64,000 nt of DNA from Oceanobacillus sp. FSL K6-2867 (GCF_037963145.1 NZ_CP150144.1:310001-374000); one strand, 5' to 3'. Counted from the first letter of the stretch, positions 36,412 through 46,703 are shown. The notes: generated from the letters alone by a model not told the origin. A program made the numbers and translations.

Positions 36412-37782
36412 TTATACTGAAGCAGGATCTCGCATTACTTTCTTTCGTAGCCAAGGCTGAGATTTCCAACGCCTATAGGCAAATATTCCACGTACCCATT
36501 CATCCACACCTTGTGCCAGCCAAACTCCGAGAAGACCTAGTCCTAGTGAAATACCAAACACATAGCTAAGTACAACCGCAAGTCCCCACATGGATATGAT
36601 CCCTATTATTACTGGGAATCGGACATCCCCCACTGATTTTAGTGAACCCATTAAAACCATATTCACGGCACGGCCTGGTTCAATAAATACGATTGCCCAT
36701 AAAACAGGTAGTGCCACAGCAATAATCATTGGCTCCTCTGTAAAAAGTCCAAGAAGATTTTTTCCAGTAAATGCGATTATAAAGGAGATAACAATCGAAA
36801 TGAAAAAAGCAATCTGAAGTGTCTTTAACCCCCGTTTTAATGTTCTCTCATATTGCTTTGCTCCTACATAGCGCGCAACTAATATTTGGGTCCCCTGTGA
36901 AATTGCCATGGTAAACATAAAACAGAACATCGAGATATTTAATATATACACTCTAGCTGCTAAAGCTGCGTCCCCAACAATTGCTACAAAGCTTGTTATC
37001 ACAACTTGGGACAATTGATAAGAAAGCTGCTCCCCTGCCGATGGTATTCCAATACTCATTAGATTTTTTGTGTTTGTCTTATCAATCTTTAAAATATCAT
37101 TGATCCTGTAACGTATTGCAAGACGTTTAAACACGAAAAATAATAGTGCCAACACCAGAAATAATCTTGCAACAATTATGGAAACAGAAACTCCAACAAC
37201 TCCTGTTACCGGGATTCCAAACAAACCATTAATCGCTATGAGGAAACCGATGATACTAATCACATTCATCATGATAGTTACAAACATTGTTTCTCTTGTA
37301 TGACCATAACTGCGTAGCACTGCACTCAAAGCCAAAGCAACTGCTTCAAGACAAAGAGACAAGCCAGCAACTACTAAATAAGTATGCGCGTAACTATATA
37401 CTTCACCGCTTAAACCATAAAAATTTAAAAAGATTCCTCCAAAAACAGCAACTACAACCGTCATGCCAATACCAATCCAGAAGTTAAGTCCGAATGCAGA
37501 TCTCGCTATACTGCGAGCTTCTTTAATCCGATTAGCACCTAAATTTTGACCGATTAGAATGGTTGCTCCAATCGCTGTTACGTTAAACACTAAAATAAAT
37601 ATATTCATTATCTGGTTGGCAACGCCAACACCCGCAACAGCATTATCAGAGTAGCCACTCAAAATTAATGTAGCAATAATGCCCACGCTCATGTGAAGGG
37701 ATATTTCAATGAACAGTGGCCATGTAAGGTTAAACAGTGACTGATCCTGATATTTATTTTTTTCTGAGCTCAATTTTCTCAT
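36412..37782 (-). CDS. MATE family multidrug/sodium antiporter
   Basis: A 456-residue, 12-helix exporter of the MATE family, expelling cationic compounds in exchange for Na+ or H+. Two homologous halves are visible (NLTWPLFIEISLHMSVGIIATLILSGYSDNAVAGVGVANQIMN, and SIGIPSAGEQLSYQLSQVVITSFVAIVGDAALAARVY). The substrate is unknown. ATG 37782 is very close to its AAAGGAG site (two bases), and a TTG three codons downstream has better spacing, so the start is uncertain. A large hairpin lies in the upstream region. Confidence 0.9.
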   Translation of the reverse strand: MRKLSSEKNKYQDQSLFNLTWPLFIEISLHMSVGIIATLILSGYSDNAVAGVGVANQIMNIFILVFNVTAIGATILIGQNLGANRIKEARSIARSAFGLNFWIGIGMTVVVAVFGGIFLNFYGLSGEVYSYAHTYLVVAGLSLCLEAVALALSAVLRSYGHTRETMFVTIMMNVISIIGFLIAINGLFGIPVTGVVGVSVSIIVARLFLVLALLFFVFKRLAIRYRINDILKIDKTNTKNLMSIGIPSAGEQLSYQLSQVVITSFVAIVGDAALAARVYILNISMFCFMFTMAISQGTQILVARYVGAKQYERTLKRGLKTLQIAFFISIVISFIIAFTGKNLLGLFTEEPMIIAVALPVLWAIVFIEPGRAVNMVLMGSLKSVGDVRFPVIIGIISMWGLAVVLSYVFGISLGLGLLGVWLAQGVDEWVRGIFAYRRWKSQPWLRKKVMRDPASV

Positions 37783-37831
37783 TTCTCCTTTCCGCTAAAT
37801 TTCAGTCATTAGAAAAATTGGCATGCGTTAA

Positions 37832-37873
37832 AGGGATTTTTAAGAAAGCATTCTTTGCTTTCTTAAAAGCCCT
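37832..37873. promoter_or_regulatory. Long hairpin in the MATE leader
   Basis: AGGGATTTTTAAGAAAGCA and TGCTTTCTTAAAAGCCCT pair over about 17 bases with one internal mismatch and a short loop, 50 to 90 bases before the MATE start. No immediate T tract. It may be an attenuator or an upstream terminator. Confidence 0.55.
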
Positions 37874-38293
37874 CTACTTTGGGGGGCAGCCTTTTAGGCG
37901 AATGCCTTAATTGCACTTATGCAGATTGAAAAGTTTATCCTTTCCTAACCTCCAAAAATTTCCAACCAATTTAATAATAGTGCATATTGAAGTTGAGATA
38001 TCTCTCTATCAAGTCATTCATTGGAAGATGACAGTCCAATCATGCATAATATATGCATTCCAGATCTTAGAAAAGAATGCAGCATTTGCATTAAAAAAGA
38101 CCGCCCGGAAAATCATAAAAATACAATCTTCCAAGACAGCCTTATTTGCTATAAATTTGTTTCACTAGTATATTTTATAGGGAGAAGTTATTATTTAAAT
38201 AATGTACCATTAGAATATAATAACATAAAAATTAATCAACATCAAATTTTTGTCACGAAAACTTTTACACCTTAAAAAATTTATATAAATGTC
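37874..38293. other. AT-rich region between MATE gene and mvaS
   Basis: The plus strand has an 85-codon open stretch (from about 37997) containing ECSICIKKDRPENHKN and FIGRSYYLNN, but no start codon with a ribosome-binding site. It could be the remnant of a decayed gene. Nothing else is supported. Confidence 0.35.
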
Positions 38294-39460
38294 CTACTTT
38301 CTCACATACAAACGCTTATTATCTTCTATTCCACTTAAGCAAATTGCAGCAGGATCTTTTGTAATATCAAACTTTAACGTGGAACCATCAACTGGTAGAG
38401 TCTCCTCAAATATTTTTTCATACTCGGGAACAGTTACTTCAGTTCTTGATTCGAACAGCCTCGTATGATTGTTAACATGAAGATGCTCGCGATAATCCGG
38501 CTGTAATATCCCAGTAAAGAATTCTCCTACAGCACCTGATCCATAGCTATATAAGCCAACTCTTGATCCTGCTTCCAAACCCTCACTCAATTCAAGAAGG
38601 GACAGCAAGCTTAAATACAATGATCCTGTGTAAATGTTTCCAACGATTCGATTATATTGCGTACTTACTTGATAGTTTGCTACTAATTTTTCTTTGTCTT
38701 CCTCTGTACTTTCATCAAAAATTGTACGCAACGCCTTTAGTCCCATCTTTGTATATGGCAAATGGTAACAAATCGCTTCAAAGTCTTTCAATTCAAGACC
38801 AGATTTTTCCTTATATTGCTCCCAAACCTTTGAAAAGAAGTATATGTATTGCTCATTAGAAAACTTTCCATCAACAAACGCTTTGTCTGAATAAATAGGT
38901 CTCCAAAAATCCATAATATCATTTGTTAAATAAGCACTCTGCTCCTCGAGGACCATGATTTTTGGATTTGCACTAATCACCATCGCAACCGCTCCAGCAC
39001 CTTGTGTAGATTCACCGGATGTATTTAGACCGTACCTTGCAATATCAGAACCTAAAACCAGTACTTTGCTTTCCGGATTTAATGCAATATGTCCTTTTGC
39101 CAATTGTATTCCAACAGTTGCGCCGTAGCATGCCTGCTTCATTTCAACAGTACGCGCACGGGGATTTAACCCAAGCAAATTATGTACATAAACCCCTGCC
39201 GACTTAGAGTTATCAATACCAGATTCCGTACCAAAAATAACGAAATCAATTTTCTCTTTATCCGCCTCGTTTAAAATTCCAAGTGCTGCATTTGCTGCCA
39301 AAGTAACCGGGTCTTGTGTAATTGGTGCAAGCGCCATTTTTTCCTGACCAATTCCAATTGTGAATTTTTCCGGCTCTATGCCCCTTGCTACAGCTAATTT
39401 GTTCATGTCTACATATAAGTGTGGTGTATAAAAGCCTATTTTATCTATTCCTATTTTCAA
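38294..39460 (-). CDS. mvaS: Hydroxymethylglutaryl-CoA synthase
   Basis: Condenses acetyl-CoA with acetoacetyl-CoA to HMG-CoA in the mevalonate route to isoprenoids. The 388-residue product has the length of bacterial MvaS, and its catalytic residues sit at the same numbers as I recall for the Staphylococcus enzyme: Glu79 (FGTESGIDNSKS), Cys111 (MKQACYGA), His233 (CYHLPYTKMG). N-terminus MKIGIDKIGFYTP is typical. The start is preceded only by a weak GGAG-like sequence. No other mevalonate gene is in the window. Confidence 0.95.
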   Translation of the reverse strand: MKIGIDKIGFYTPHLYVDMNKLAVARGIEPEKFTIGIGQEKMALAPITQDPVTLAANAALGILNEADKEKIDFVIFGTESGIDNSKSAGVYVHNLLGLNPRARTVEMKQACYGATVGIQLAKGHIALNPESKVLVLGSDIARYGLNTSGESTQGAGAVAMVISANPKIMVLEEQSAYLTNDIMDFWRPIYSDKAFVDGKFSNEQYIYFFSKVWEQYKEKSGLELKDFEAICYHLPYTKMGLKALRTIFDESTEEDKEKLVANYQVSTQYNRIVGNIYTGSLYLSLLSLLELSEGLEAGSRVGLYSYGSGAVGEFFTGILQPDYREHLHVNNHTRLFESRTEVTVPEYEKIFEETLPVDGSTLKFDITKDPAAICLSGIEDNKRLYVRK

Positions 39461-39643
39461 TGCCCTGCTCCTTTATAATTACCAAAATTTAATACTGTAT
39501 TGCTTCGTGAAATGATGCACATCTATTAACCTCTAAATTACCAATAGTTAAATGATAATATAAAGTATTACGAAAAACAACTCATATAAAGTGGCTTGGA
39601 AGGGTTTTCCAAATCACTGTTTTTGCAACCGACTTGCTTCCCA

Positions 39644-40297
39644 TCACCATTTACGCTGACTTGTAATTTCGATCTCTTGCAGTGCCTGTGTTGCTAATTG
39701 ATCAGCTTCTCGGTTCATCTTGCGAGAGACATCTTTAAATGTGGGCGTAATTCCAAGCTGCTCTATTTTTCGTTCAATCCGATCAATCCATGCCGCTAAT
39801 TCCTTTTCGTAGCATGGCCATTCCCCATCAAGCTGATGGATAACAACCTTTGAATCTCCTACAAAAGTAACAGGTAAATGGTGAACCCCTAATATCTCTA
39901 ATTCCGTTAATCCTAAATGAAGTGCTGCATATTCTGCTTCGTTATTACTAACAAGTCCATCAACGTTAGCATTTTTTCGAATTCGAAGGTCTTTTTCGTT
40001 CTGTCTATAGTAAATAACACAGCCAAGACCGGCTTTATCTGTCTTCAGGTCAAACCCACCATCAAAATAAACGGTTATATCATGGGGTTCCGTTTTAATT
40101 TCTTCCATGTATTTCTTTAATTGCTTATAGGTCCAGTTTCCTTCATTATTATCAATAAATGTTAACTGCTTGATGCGTCCTGTTTTCTCCATGTCTTCTG
40201 CAATAGTGATAGCCTGACTTAGTTCCATATCATCAGTGCAGAGCACTGTTTCGAGTCCTTTTTTTGTACGGTATGTCAGTTCAATCCTCACACGCAA
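39644..40297 (-). CDS. RNase H-fold protein (YpeP-like)
   Basis: A 217-residue protein with a charged N-terminal part and a C-terminal RNase HI-like domain (about 72-210). The four acidic active-site positions are present: YFDGGFD, NNEAEYAALHLGL, VGDSKVVIHQL and NREADQLATQAL. Such proteins probably cut RNA in RNA-DNA hybrids, or act as type-1-like RNase H homologues. Although the frame opens at GTG 40306, that codon lies in the AAGGGGTG ribosome-binding site; TTG 40297 is the better start. Single gene, upstream of the sbcC terminator region. Confidence 0.8.
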   Translation of the reverse strand: MRVRIELTYRTKKGLETVLCTDDMELSQAITIAEDMEKTGRIKQLTFIDNNEGNWTYKQLKKYMEEIKTEPHDITVYFDGGFDLKTDKAGLGCVIYYRQNEKDLRIRKNANVDGLVSNNEAEYAALHLGLTELEILGVHHLPVTFVGDSKVVIHQLDGEWPCYEKELAAWIDRIERKIEQLGITPTFKDVSRKMNREADQLATQALQEIEITSQRKW

Positions 40298-40427
40298 AGA
40301 TAACACCCCTTTTAAGTACCATTTTTTCAGCTAAGAAGATTTTTATGTCTATTAATAAGCAACGATGCTATTATAATTAGTATTTTACGTTCCTCATTAA
40401 ACATACGCATTTCTATTTAGAATAGAA

Positions 40428-40462
40428 AAAAGCCCACAAACGTTCTCCGTTTTATGGGCTTT
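40428..40462 (-). terminator. Terminator after sbcC
   Basis: AAAGCCCA / TGGGCTTT stem with a run of Ts on the minus strand, directly past the sbcC stop codon. Confidence 0.8.
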
Positions 40463-40465
40463 GCG

Positions 40466-43400
40466 TTATTGCATTACAAATCTCGTGCTGCTATAGCCTT
40501 CTTTCATTTTCTTAACCTCCAGCATTGCAGGGAATATATTTTTCAGCTCCTGCACATGAGAGATAACACCAATCATTCTACCCGATTGCTGTAATGCAAC
40601 CAGGGCATCAATAGCTTTGCTTAACGATTCCTCATCTAACGAGCCAAAGCCTTCATCAATAAACATTGTATCAATTGAAATATTGCCTTGGAAGCTTTGA
40701 ATGACATCAGACATGCCGAGCGCAAGCGAAAGTGATGCATTAAATTTTTCCCCGCCTGATAATGTTTTGACATCACGGGTTTGTCCGGTATAAGAGTCAT
40801 ACACATCAAGTGCTAGCCCGCTTTGCTTACCATGTGATTCCTGACGATCACTTCTCGTTAAATAGTATTGACCATTTGATAGATCCCTTAATCTCATATT
40901 TGCAGCATCAATGATTTGCTCCAAATATTCAATTTGCAAATAGCGTTCAAAAGAAATTTTTCGATCATTTTGTCCTCTAAGAACATCATATAGTTCAGCG
41001 ATGGTGGCTAATTGCTTTTCTTGTTCCTTCACACGACTCTCGGCCTCCATAATACGAACCTTTAAATCAATTGCTTCTTGATAGCTCTCTTTTGAGCGAT
41101 TCCAAGTACTCAGCGCTAGCTCATATGCTTGTTTTAACTTATCCAGCTGCTCTTTTAGTACCGTTAAATCAATTCGCGATTTTGCTTTTAAGCCTGTTTT
41201 TAAATCAGCAACCTGTTCTGTTAGCGCGGACAAGCTTTGTTTAAACTGTTCAATCTCATTTTTTAATGCCTGCTGATTAGCCGCAGATATTTTTGCCTCA
41301 CGATAAGTTTCAATCGATTGAAATCCAGCATCTTGCATCGCTTCATGAAATTGAATTTCTGCAATCTTGTGTTTCTCATTCGTTTCGTACAATTGTTTTT
41401 TAGCATGCATTTGGTTTGAACTTGCGCTTGCTTGCTCTTCTTTTGCTTTTTGCAGCTCAGCTTGTGCTTCTTCCCACTGTCTTTCTAGATTTTCTTTCAT
41501 TTTTTTCGTCTCGTTTAATTGCTTCTCTAGCTCCGACAGCTCCCTAACTTCATCAGGGATGTTTCGTAACCGTTCCTGATATACAGCTTTTTGCGATTCA
41601 TAGGAAGTTACCAGATTCTGATATTCCTTTTCAAGCTGTTCTTTTTTTGGTTCTAGCTGTTTTATAACTGCGGTTAAGTTTTCTTGTACTTCTTTTTGCT
41701 CTTTTAATTCGGAGCGTTTCTTTTCTAAAGCTGTTACTTCAGCTGCTAGCTTTTTCCCCTTTTCTACCAATTGTTCAAAAACGGACGCAACAGTATCAAG
41801 CGGAATCGCATATTCTGCTATTTCTGTTTCTTTTTCTTGATGCTGGGCTAATTTAGACTTTAAATCAGCTTGAGCATTTCTGTACAAATCATTCTTTGTG
41901 TCCAATTCTTTTCTCAAAGTTTCCAGTTGTTCTTTTGTAATAGCATCTTTTTGTGCTGTTGCCTTATTTGGATGCTCGATACTGCCACAAACAGGACATG
42001 CTCCTCCATCATGCAAGTGGTTTGCTAAAACAACTGCCTGATTAGCTAGCCAAGCTTGCTCCTGAAGCTGATAATGCTCTTTCGCCTGCTTAAATTCCTC
42101 TTCTTTTATGGAAAGGACTTGTTCAAGCTTGCCTTTTTGCTTGGATAAATCCATGTAACCTTGCAGCAGCTTTGCACGCTCCCTCATCTCGAGCAGTTGC
42201 TGTTTCTTATCATGAAATTGGTTTACCTCCTCATCAAGCTGCTTAATTTGAACCTGGTATTTCTCAGCCGATTCATTTTTGCTATGAAGCTCTTCTTTAC
42301 GTCTTTCCAGTTCAGATCGAGTTTGCTGACCTTCTTTCACAAGCTTTTCCAATTTATTTTTTTGTTGATCGATATCTTTTACGATTGGTAAATAATCAGT
42401 TAATCGATCTAGCTTCTTCCCTGTTTCTTCTCTTAAATCCTTTTTACTTTCCTCTTCCTTATAAAAAGATGCTGCTTTTTCAAGTTTTGTTTCAGCTAGC
42501 TTCAGAGCAACTTCTGCATTTTCTAATACATGTTTCTTCTCCTTTGTTTCCTTTTGCCAATCAGAAACCTGCTTTTCATAAATTTCAATTGTACTTGCTC
42601 GCCCTGCTGCTTCTAATTTCTTTTCTTTCTTTGCAAACATTGGTACTTGCTCTTTCTGCTGCTTCAAGCGCTTCTCTTTTATATCCAACTCATTAAATCG
42701 TTCATTTAATGCGTGTGCCTCGTGGAAAGCATTTTGCTTCTCATCGTGTTTGCGATATGCTGCTTCATATGCTTTTTCATCGTTTTCGATTTGCTTAAGG
42801 TAATGATCAGCCTCCGTTTCCAGCCCAGCGATAATCTGCTGCGTGTGGTAATGTTCTGCAGCCAGCACACTTGCTAATGTGGAATCCTCACGTTTAGGCA
42901 GGACAGAATAAATGGTTGATATATAGTGGTCAAGTGTTTGTCTTACTTGGTTATATTGTTGTTCAACTGTATGTTTCCTATTTTTCAATCGTTCACTGAG
43001 ATGCTTGTAGTGTTCTGTTTTAAAAAGCCTTCTTAAAATAGATTCTTTATTCTCCGTGTCCGACGTTAATAGTTTGCGAAATTCACCTTGTGGCAGCATC
43101 ACAATTTGCTTAAATTGGTCTTGCGTTAAGCCAATAATAGTTTCTACCTTTTTATTGATTTCAGATACAATTTGTCTGTCAACACATGGAATTTCTTTGT
43201 CATCTACTTTTTCAAAGAACTCATAACGTTCCCCAGTTTTCGATTTATTTCCTTTTTTTACATGACCTAACTGGCGGAGTATCCGATACACGTGTCCATT
43301 TAAAGAAAATTCCAACTCCACAGCAGTATGGATGTTATCATCAGCGAAATCACTGCGAAGTGCCTTTATATCTTCCCGGTCCGCCCCGCTTGCACTGCCA

Positions 43401-43558
43401 TATAATGCAAAAGCAATACCATCAAAGATTGTTGTTTTTCCAGCTCCTGTATTTCCTGATATAACAAATAGATTCGTCTCTTCCAGCTCTCTAAAGTCAA
43501 TCGTTTCTGTATTTTTATATGGACCAAATGCTGTCATTGATAATTGAAGTGGTTTCAA
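40466..43558 (-). CDS. sbcC: Exonuclease SbcCD subunit SbcC
   Basis: A 1,030-residue SMC-like ATPase that with SbcD opens hairpins and degrades double-stranded DNA ends. Walker A GNTGAGKT (35-42) and the C-terminal signature KTLSGGEKFNASLSLALG plus Walker B TMFIDEGFGSLDEE (about 965) form the ATPase head. Between them are two long coiled coils with the zinc hook CPVCGS near 520. TTG 43558 is the start, placed behind AAAGGAG. sbcD ends 30 bases upstream, so the two form an operon. Confidence 0.95.
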   Translation of the reverse strand: MKPLQLSMTAFGPYKNTETIDFRELEETNLFVISGNTGAGKTTIFDGIAFALYGSASGADREDIKALRSDFADDNIHTAVELEFSLNGHVYRILRQLGHVKKGNKSKTGERYEFFEKVDDKEIPCVDRQIVSEINKKVETIIGLTQDQFKQIVMLPQGEFRKLLTSDTENKESILRRLFKTEHYKHLSERLKNRKHTVEQQYNQVRQTLDHYISTIYSVLPKREDSTLASVLAAEHYHTQQIIAGLETEADHYLKQIENDEKAYEAAYRKHDEKQNAFHEAHALNERFNELDIKEKRLKQQKEQVPMFAKKEKKLEAAGRASTIEIYEKQVSDWQKETKEKKHVLENAEVALKLAETKLEKAASFYKEEESKKDLREETGKKLDRLTDYLPIVKDIDQQKNKLEKLVKEGQQTRSELERRKEELHSKNESAEKYQVQIKQLDEEVNQFHDKKQQLLEMRERAKLLQGYMDLSKQKGKLEQVLSIKEEEFKQAKEHYQLQEQAWLANQAVVLANHLHDGGACPVCGSIEHPNKATAQKDAITKEQLETLRKELDTKNDLYRNAQADLKSKLAQHQEKETEIAEYAIPLDTVASVFEQLVEKGKKLAAEVTALEKKRSELKEQKEVQENLTAVIKQLEPKKEQLEKEYQNLVTSYESQKAVYQERLRNIPDEVRELSELEKQLNETKKMKENLERQWEEAQAELQKAKEEQASASSNQMHAKKQLYETNEKHKIAEIQFHEAMQDAGFQSIETYREAKISAANQQALKNEIEQFKQSLSALTEQVADLKTGLKAKSRIDLTVLKEQLDKLKQAYELALSTWNRSKESYQEAIDLKVRIMEAESRVKEQEKQLATIAELYDVLRGQNDRKISFERYLQIEYLEQIIDAANMRLRDLSNGQYYLTRSDRQESHGKQSGLALDVYDSYTGQTRDVKTLSGGEKFNASLSLALGMSDVIQSFQGNISIDTMFIDEGFGSLDEESLSKAIDALVALQQSGRMIGVISHVQELKNIFPAMLEVKKMKEGYSSTRFVMQ

Positions 43559-43588
43559 CTTATTTGCACTCCTTTCTTTTATATCGTT

Positions 43589-44782
43589 TTAATTCGATAC
43601 AGACGCTTTCTCTTTCAGAGACTCATTTGTTTCATTTGCATCCTTTAATAGTTCATCCAATGTTTCTTTAAAAATATTCTCCATTTCACTTGTTGCACTG
43701 CTGCCTTTTACTTCATTATAAAATGCCTTAAATAAATCCACGTCGCTCATCTTGGCTCGATTAATCACTCGATCCTCTGTTGAAGCAACAGGCATTATTG
43801 AATAGCTTTTACGCTCAACATGCATAGCATTTGGATAGACAGACCGCACCTTCTCCATCGGTGATAAAACCGGTGTCTCGTCCAGCAATCGAACAAATAC
43901 ATAATCTTGATTGATGGGATGATTCAATAAATCTTCTAAGTAAGCTTCAACCATGCGAATATCTCTTCGAGGTTTCAAGAGACGTTTTTCAACCGTAACA
44001 TACCCAGAAGCATCCATCTCTACGATATGAAAGCCTTTTTTATGGTGTTCCTCGGATAAAGAATATTTTAAAATTGATCCGGAATAACGTATTTTTTCAT
44101 CGACTACGTAATGTGCCTGATGTAAATGTCCCAATGCTGTGTAGTGAAATGGCATATAGTGTTCACTAGCGACATATTCTGCACCACCTATGGAAAGCGG
44201 CCGTTCAGAATCACTTGTATTTTCCTCCTCTTTGGCATGCGGTGTTACAAAAGCATGTCCAACTGCAACATGACGGGCGGTGGCGTCCATCTGCAGGGAT
44301 ATTTGTTCGATAAGCTTTTTGGCAGCGGCATTATGCGTGCGTATATCCTCATCTTCAAATATATTTCTTACAACACTTGGATCACAGTACGGAATCAGAT
44401 GGAAATATACCTTTCCAAATTCATCCTCTAAAATAACCGGCTCTAATTCCTTTGTTAGATTACCAACAATATGAAAACCATGATTTTTCATTAAGCTGCT
44501 TCCAAAGTTTAACCTGCTTGGACTATCGTGGTTTCCTGCAATCGCAATAACAGGTGTTTTTAATTTTTGCACAATCGTTTCCAGCACTTCATCCAATAAG
44601 TGAACTGCTTCAATTGGCGGCACTGCTCGGTCATATAAATCACCTGCAATAATGACCGCATCCGGCTTTTCTTCCTTAACTGCTTGAATAAATTGTTCCA
44701 ATACGTAACGCTGATCCTCTGTCATATAGATACCCTGTACAAGTTTTCCTAAGTGCCAATCTGCGGTATGAAAAAATTTCAT
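43589..44782 (-). CDS. sbcD: Exonuclease SbcCD subunit SbcD
   Basis: A 397-residue Mn-dependent nuclease, the Mre11 homologue. Phosphoesterase motifs are in order: HTADWHLGK, AGDLYDRAVPP, AGNHDSPSRL, VGHAFV and ALGHLHQAH. The C-terminal 120 residues form the capping and SbcC-binding region, ending in an acidic helical tail. The frame extends seven codons upstream; ATG 44782 behind GGGGAGA is the natural start. First gene of sbcDC. Confidence 0.95.
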   Translation of the reverse strand: MKFFHTADWHLGKLVQGIYMTEDQRYVLEQFIQAVKEEKPDAVIIAGDLYDRAVPPIEAVHLLDEVLETIVQKLKTPVIAIAGNHDSPSRLNFGSSLMKNHGFHIVGNLTKELEPVILEDEFGKVYFHLIPYCDPSVVRNIFEDEDIRTHNAAAKKLIEQISLQMDATARHVAVGHAFVTPHAKEEENTSDSERPLSIGGAEYVASEHYMPFHYTALGHLHQAHYVVDEKIRYSGSILKYSLSEEHHKKGFHIVEMDASGYVTVEKRLLKPRRDIRMVEAYLEDLLNHPINQDYVFVRLLDETPVLSPMEKVRSVYPNAMHVERKSYSIMPVASTEDRVINRAKMSDVDLFKAFYNEVKGSSATSEMENIFKETLDELLKDANETNESLKEKASVSN

Positions 44783-45203
44783 GGTATCTCCCCTTTCACG
44801 CAAATTTAATAATATTGGTTAAAATACAAGGCGATTATGTCATACCTACTAATCTGTTTTTAAACAGAATTGAATACTTCTATAATTAATAGAGAAAATT
44901 CCTTTATTAACTTAAATCTATAATGAGTATACTGCTCTTCTTCTATTGTATCAATGTTAGGAAACATGGTCATTCTTCATTTTTCTGCCAGTTTCTGTTC
45001 TTGATTTTCTGAAGTCAGAACTATTTAACTCGTCGTTTTTTGATTTTGATATGGACTTAGCTAATAAAATGAAAAACTATTAAAGTTAAAAATACCTTAA
45101 AATCATTTTAAATGGTCTGATTAAACTGGACAATCGGATGCTTTCCCTATCACCTATTGAGCAAAAGAGCTATCTCTGAACTATTAAAACACCTCTAAAT
45201 AAG
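44783..45203. other. Intergenic region sbcD - drug pump (420 bp)
   Basis: AT-rich. It contains a 37-codon minus-strand ORF (44860-44973, starting MTMFPNIDTIEEEQYTHY) with only a weak GAAG before its ATG; it may be chance or a gene fragment. No other feature is supported. Confidence 0.3.
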
Positions 45204-45235
45204 TAAGCCCGATACAAAATTTTGTATCGGGCTTA
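45204..45235. terminator. Terminator after the DHA2 drug pump
   Basis: A 32-base perfect palindrome, TAAGCCCGATACAAAA and its complement, eight bases past the stop codon of the minus-strand gene. Confidence 0.8.
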
Positions 45236-45242
45236 AGATGAT

Positions 45243-46703
45243 TTACATCATTTTAATATCTCCTTGCTTCGCTCGTTTCAAAAAGCTGGCAAGGATAATT
45301 GCTATTGCAATAATAAAAGTAGAAATGAAAAATGCATCATTAATTCCACCCAGCATTGCTTCTAAAGCAATTTGCTGTTGTGTTTCTGCTGTTATACTAC
45401 CTGTTACCGCCTCGGTTAAACGGTTTGCATATACACTCTCGCGAATTGACATAATCGTTATTAATAACGCCGTACCAATTGCTCCAGATACCTGATTCAA
45501 CGTATTATTCATTGCAGTTCCATGTGGGTAATATTCTGCAGGCAGCTGATTTAGACCATTGGTTGAAACTGGCATCATAACCATAGATAGACCTAGCATA
45601 CGCATTGCATGCAGCAGCATAAGTGTGAAGTATCCCGTCTCAACCGTTAAGTTACTAAAGCAATATGTTGTGATCGTCATAATTGATAAGCCGGTAAGTG
45701 CCAACACCCGTCCGCCATACCGATCAAACAATCGCCCCGTGACTGGCGACATAAATGCATTCAGGAGCGCGCCCGGTAATAGCATTAACCCCGTTTCCAT
45801 CGGTGAAATACCGCGAATTGTTTGTGCATAAATCGGAAGCAATAAAAATCCGGAAAACATCGCAATGTTCACAACCATTGAAATGACAGATGCTAAAGAG
45901 AACATTGGATACTTAAACACATCGAAATTCAGCATTGGCTTTTCAAGCTTTGATTGTCGAAGTATAAACCAGATAAGTGCGATAACCCCAAACGTAATTG
46001 TTCCATACACCTGCAAACTATCCCATCCCTTTGATCCTGCAGAGCTAAAACCGTAAAGCAGACCGCCGAACCCTATACTGGACAAGATTAAAGAAAGCAA
46101 ATCCAGAGTAATAGCCACTTTTTCTTTTTTACCCTTCAATAGGAAAAAGCCGAGTAAAAACACGACAGCTGCAATTGGTGTTACAAAATGGAATAGCATT
46201 CTCCAATCATAGTGCTCAACAATCCATCCGGAAAGTGTTGGTCCAATTGCTGGAGCAAACATTAAAATTAAGCCGAAAACCCCCATCGCTGTTCCACGCT
46301 TCGAGATTGGAAAACTTATTAACATAACATTCATTAACAACGGCATCATAATTGCCGACCCTGATGCCTGCACCATTCGTGCAGCTAACAAGATGGGAAA
46401 TGAATGTGCAATACCCGCAATAAAAGTACCGCATAAAAACAAGCCGATCGCGACTAAGAACAAGCGACGCACAGAGTATTTTTGAATCAAAAATGCTGTC
46501 GTCGGAATTAATACACCATTAATTAGCATATACCCAGTTGTTAACCATTGAACGACAGAAGTACTTACATCAAGGTCTATCATTATGGATGGCAATGCAA
46601 CATTTAACAGTGTATTATTCAAAAATGAAATAAATGCACCAACCATAAGTATCGCTAAAATTCCATATTTCGGCCGGACATTCTGATTAATTGATGATTC
46701 CAT
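45243..46703 (-). CDS. MFS transporter, DHA2 (EmrB/QacA) family
   Basis: A 486-residue proton-driven drug exporter with 14 predicted helices, the hallmark of the DHA2 group. Motif D-like LNNTLLNVALPSIMIDLDVS with QWLTTGYML follows helix 1, and motif C-like GLILMFAPAIGPTLSGWIVEHYDWRMLF lies in helix 5. It is related to LmrB/Mdr-type lincomycin and multidrug pumps; substrates cannot be told from sequence. ATG 46703 follows AAGGGAGAAAGG. Single gene with its own terminator. No regulator gene is adjacent. Confidence 0.9.
   Translation of the reverse strand: MESSINQNVRPKYGILAILMVGAFISFLNNTLLNVALPSIMIDLDVSTSVVQWLTTGYMLINGVLIPTTAFLIQKYSVRRLFLVAIGLFLCGTFIAGIAHSFPILLAARMVQASGSAIMMPLLMNVMLISFPISKRGTAMGVFGLILMFAPAIGPTLSGWIVEHYDWRMLFHFVTPIAAVVFLLGFFLLKGKKEKVAITLDLLSLILSSIGFGGLLYGFSSAGSKGWDSLQVYGTITFGVIALIWFILRQSKLEKPMLNFDVFKYPMFSLASVISMVVNIAMFSGFLLLPIYAQTIRGISPMETGLMLLPGALLNAFMSPVTGRLFDRYGGRVLALTGLSIMTITTYCFSNLTVETGYFTLMLLHAMRMLGLSMVMMPVSTNGLNQLPAEYYPHGTAMNNTLNQVSGAIGTALLITIMSIRESVYANRLTEAVTGSITAETQQQIALEAMLGGINDAFFISTFIIAIAIILASFLKRAKQGDIKMM

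Noticed and set aside
38021..38275. Plus-strand ORF with ECSICIKKDRPENH
   Set aside because: TTG start without ribosome-binding site in a very AT-rich gap; kept only as a possible gene remnant.
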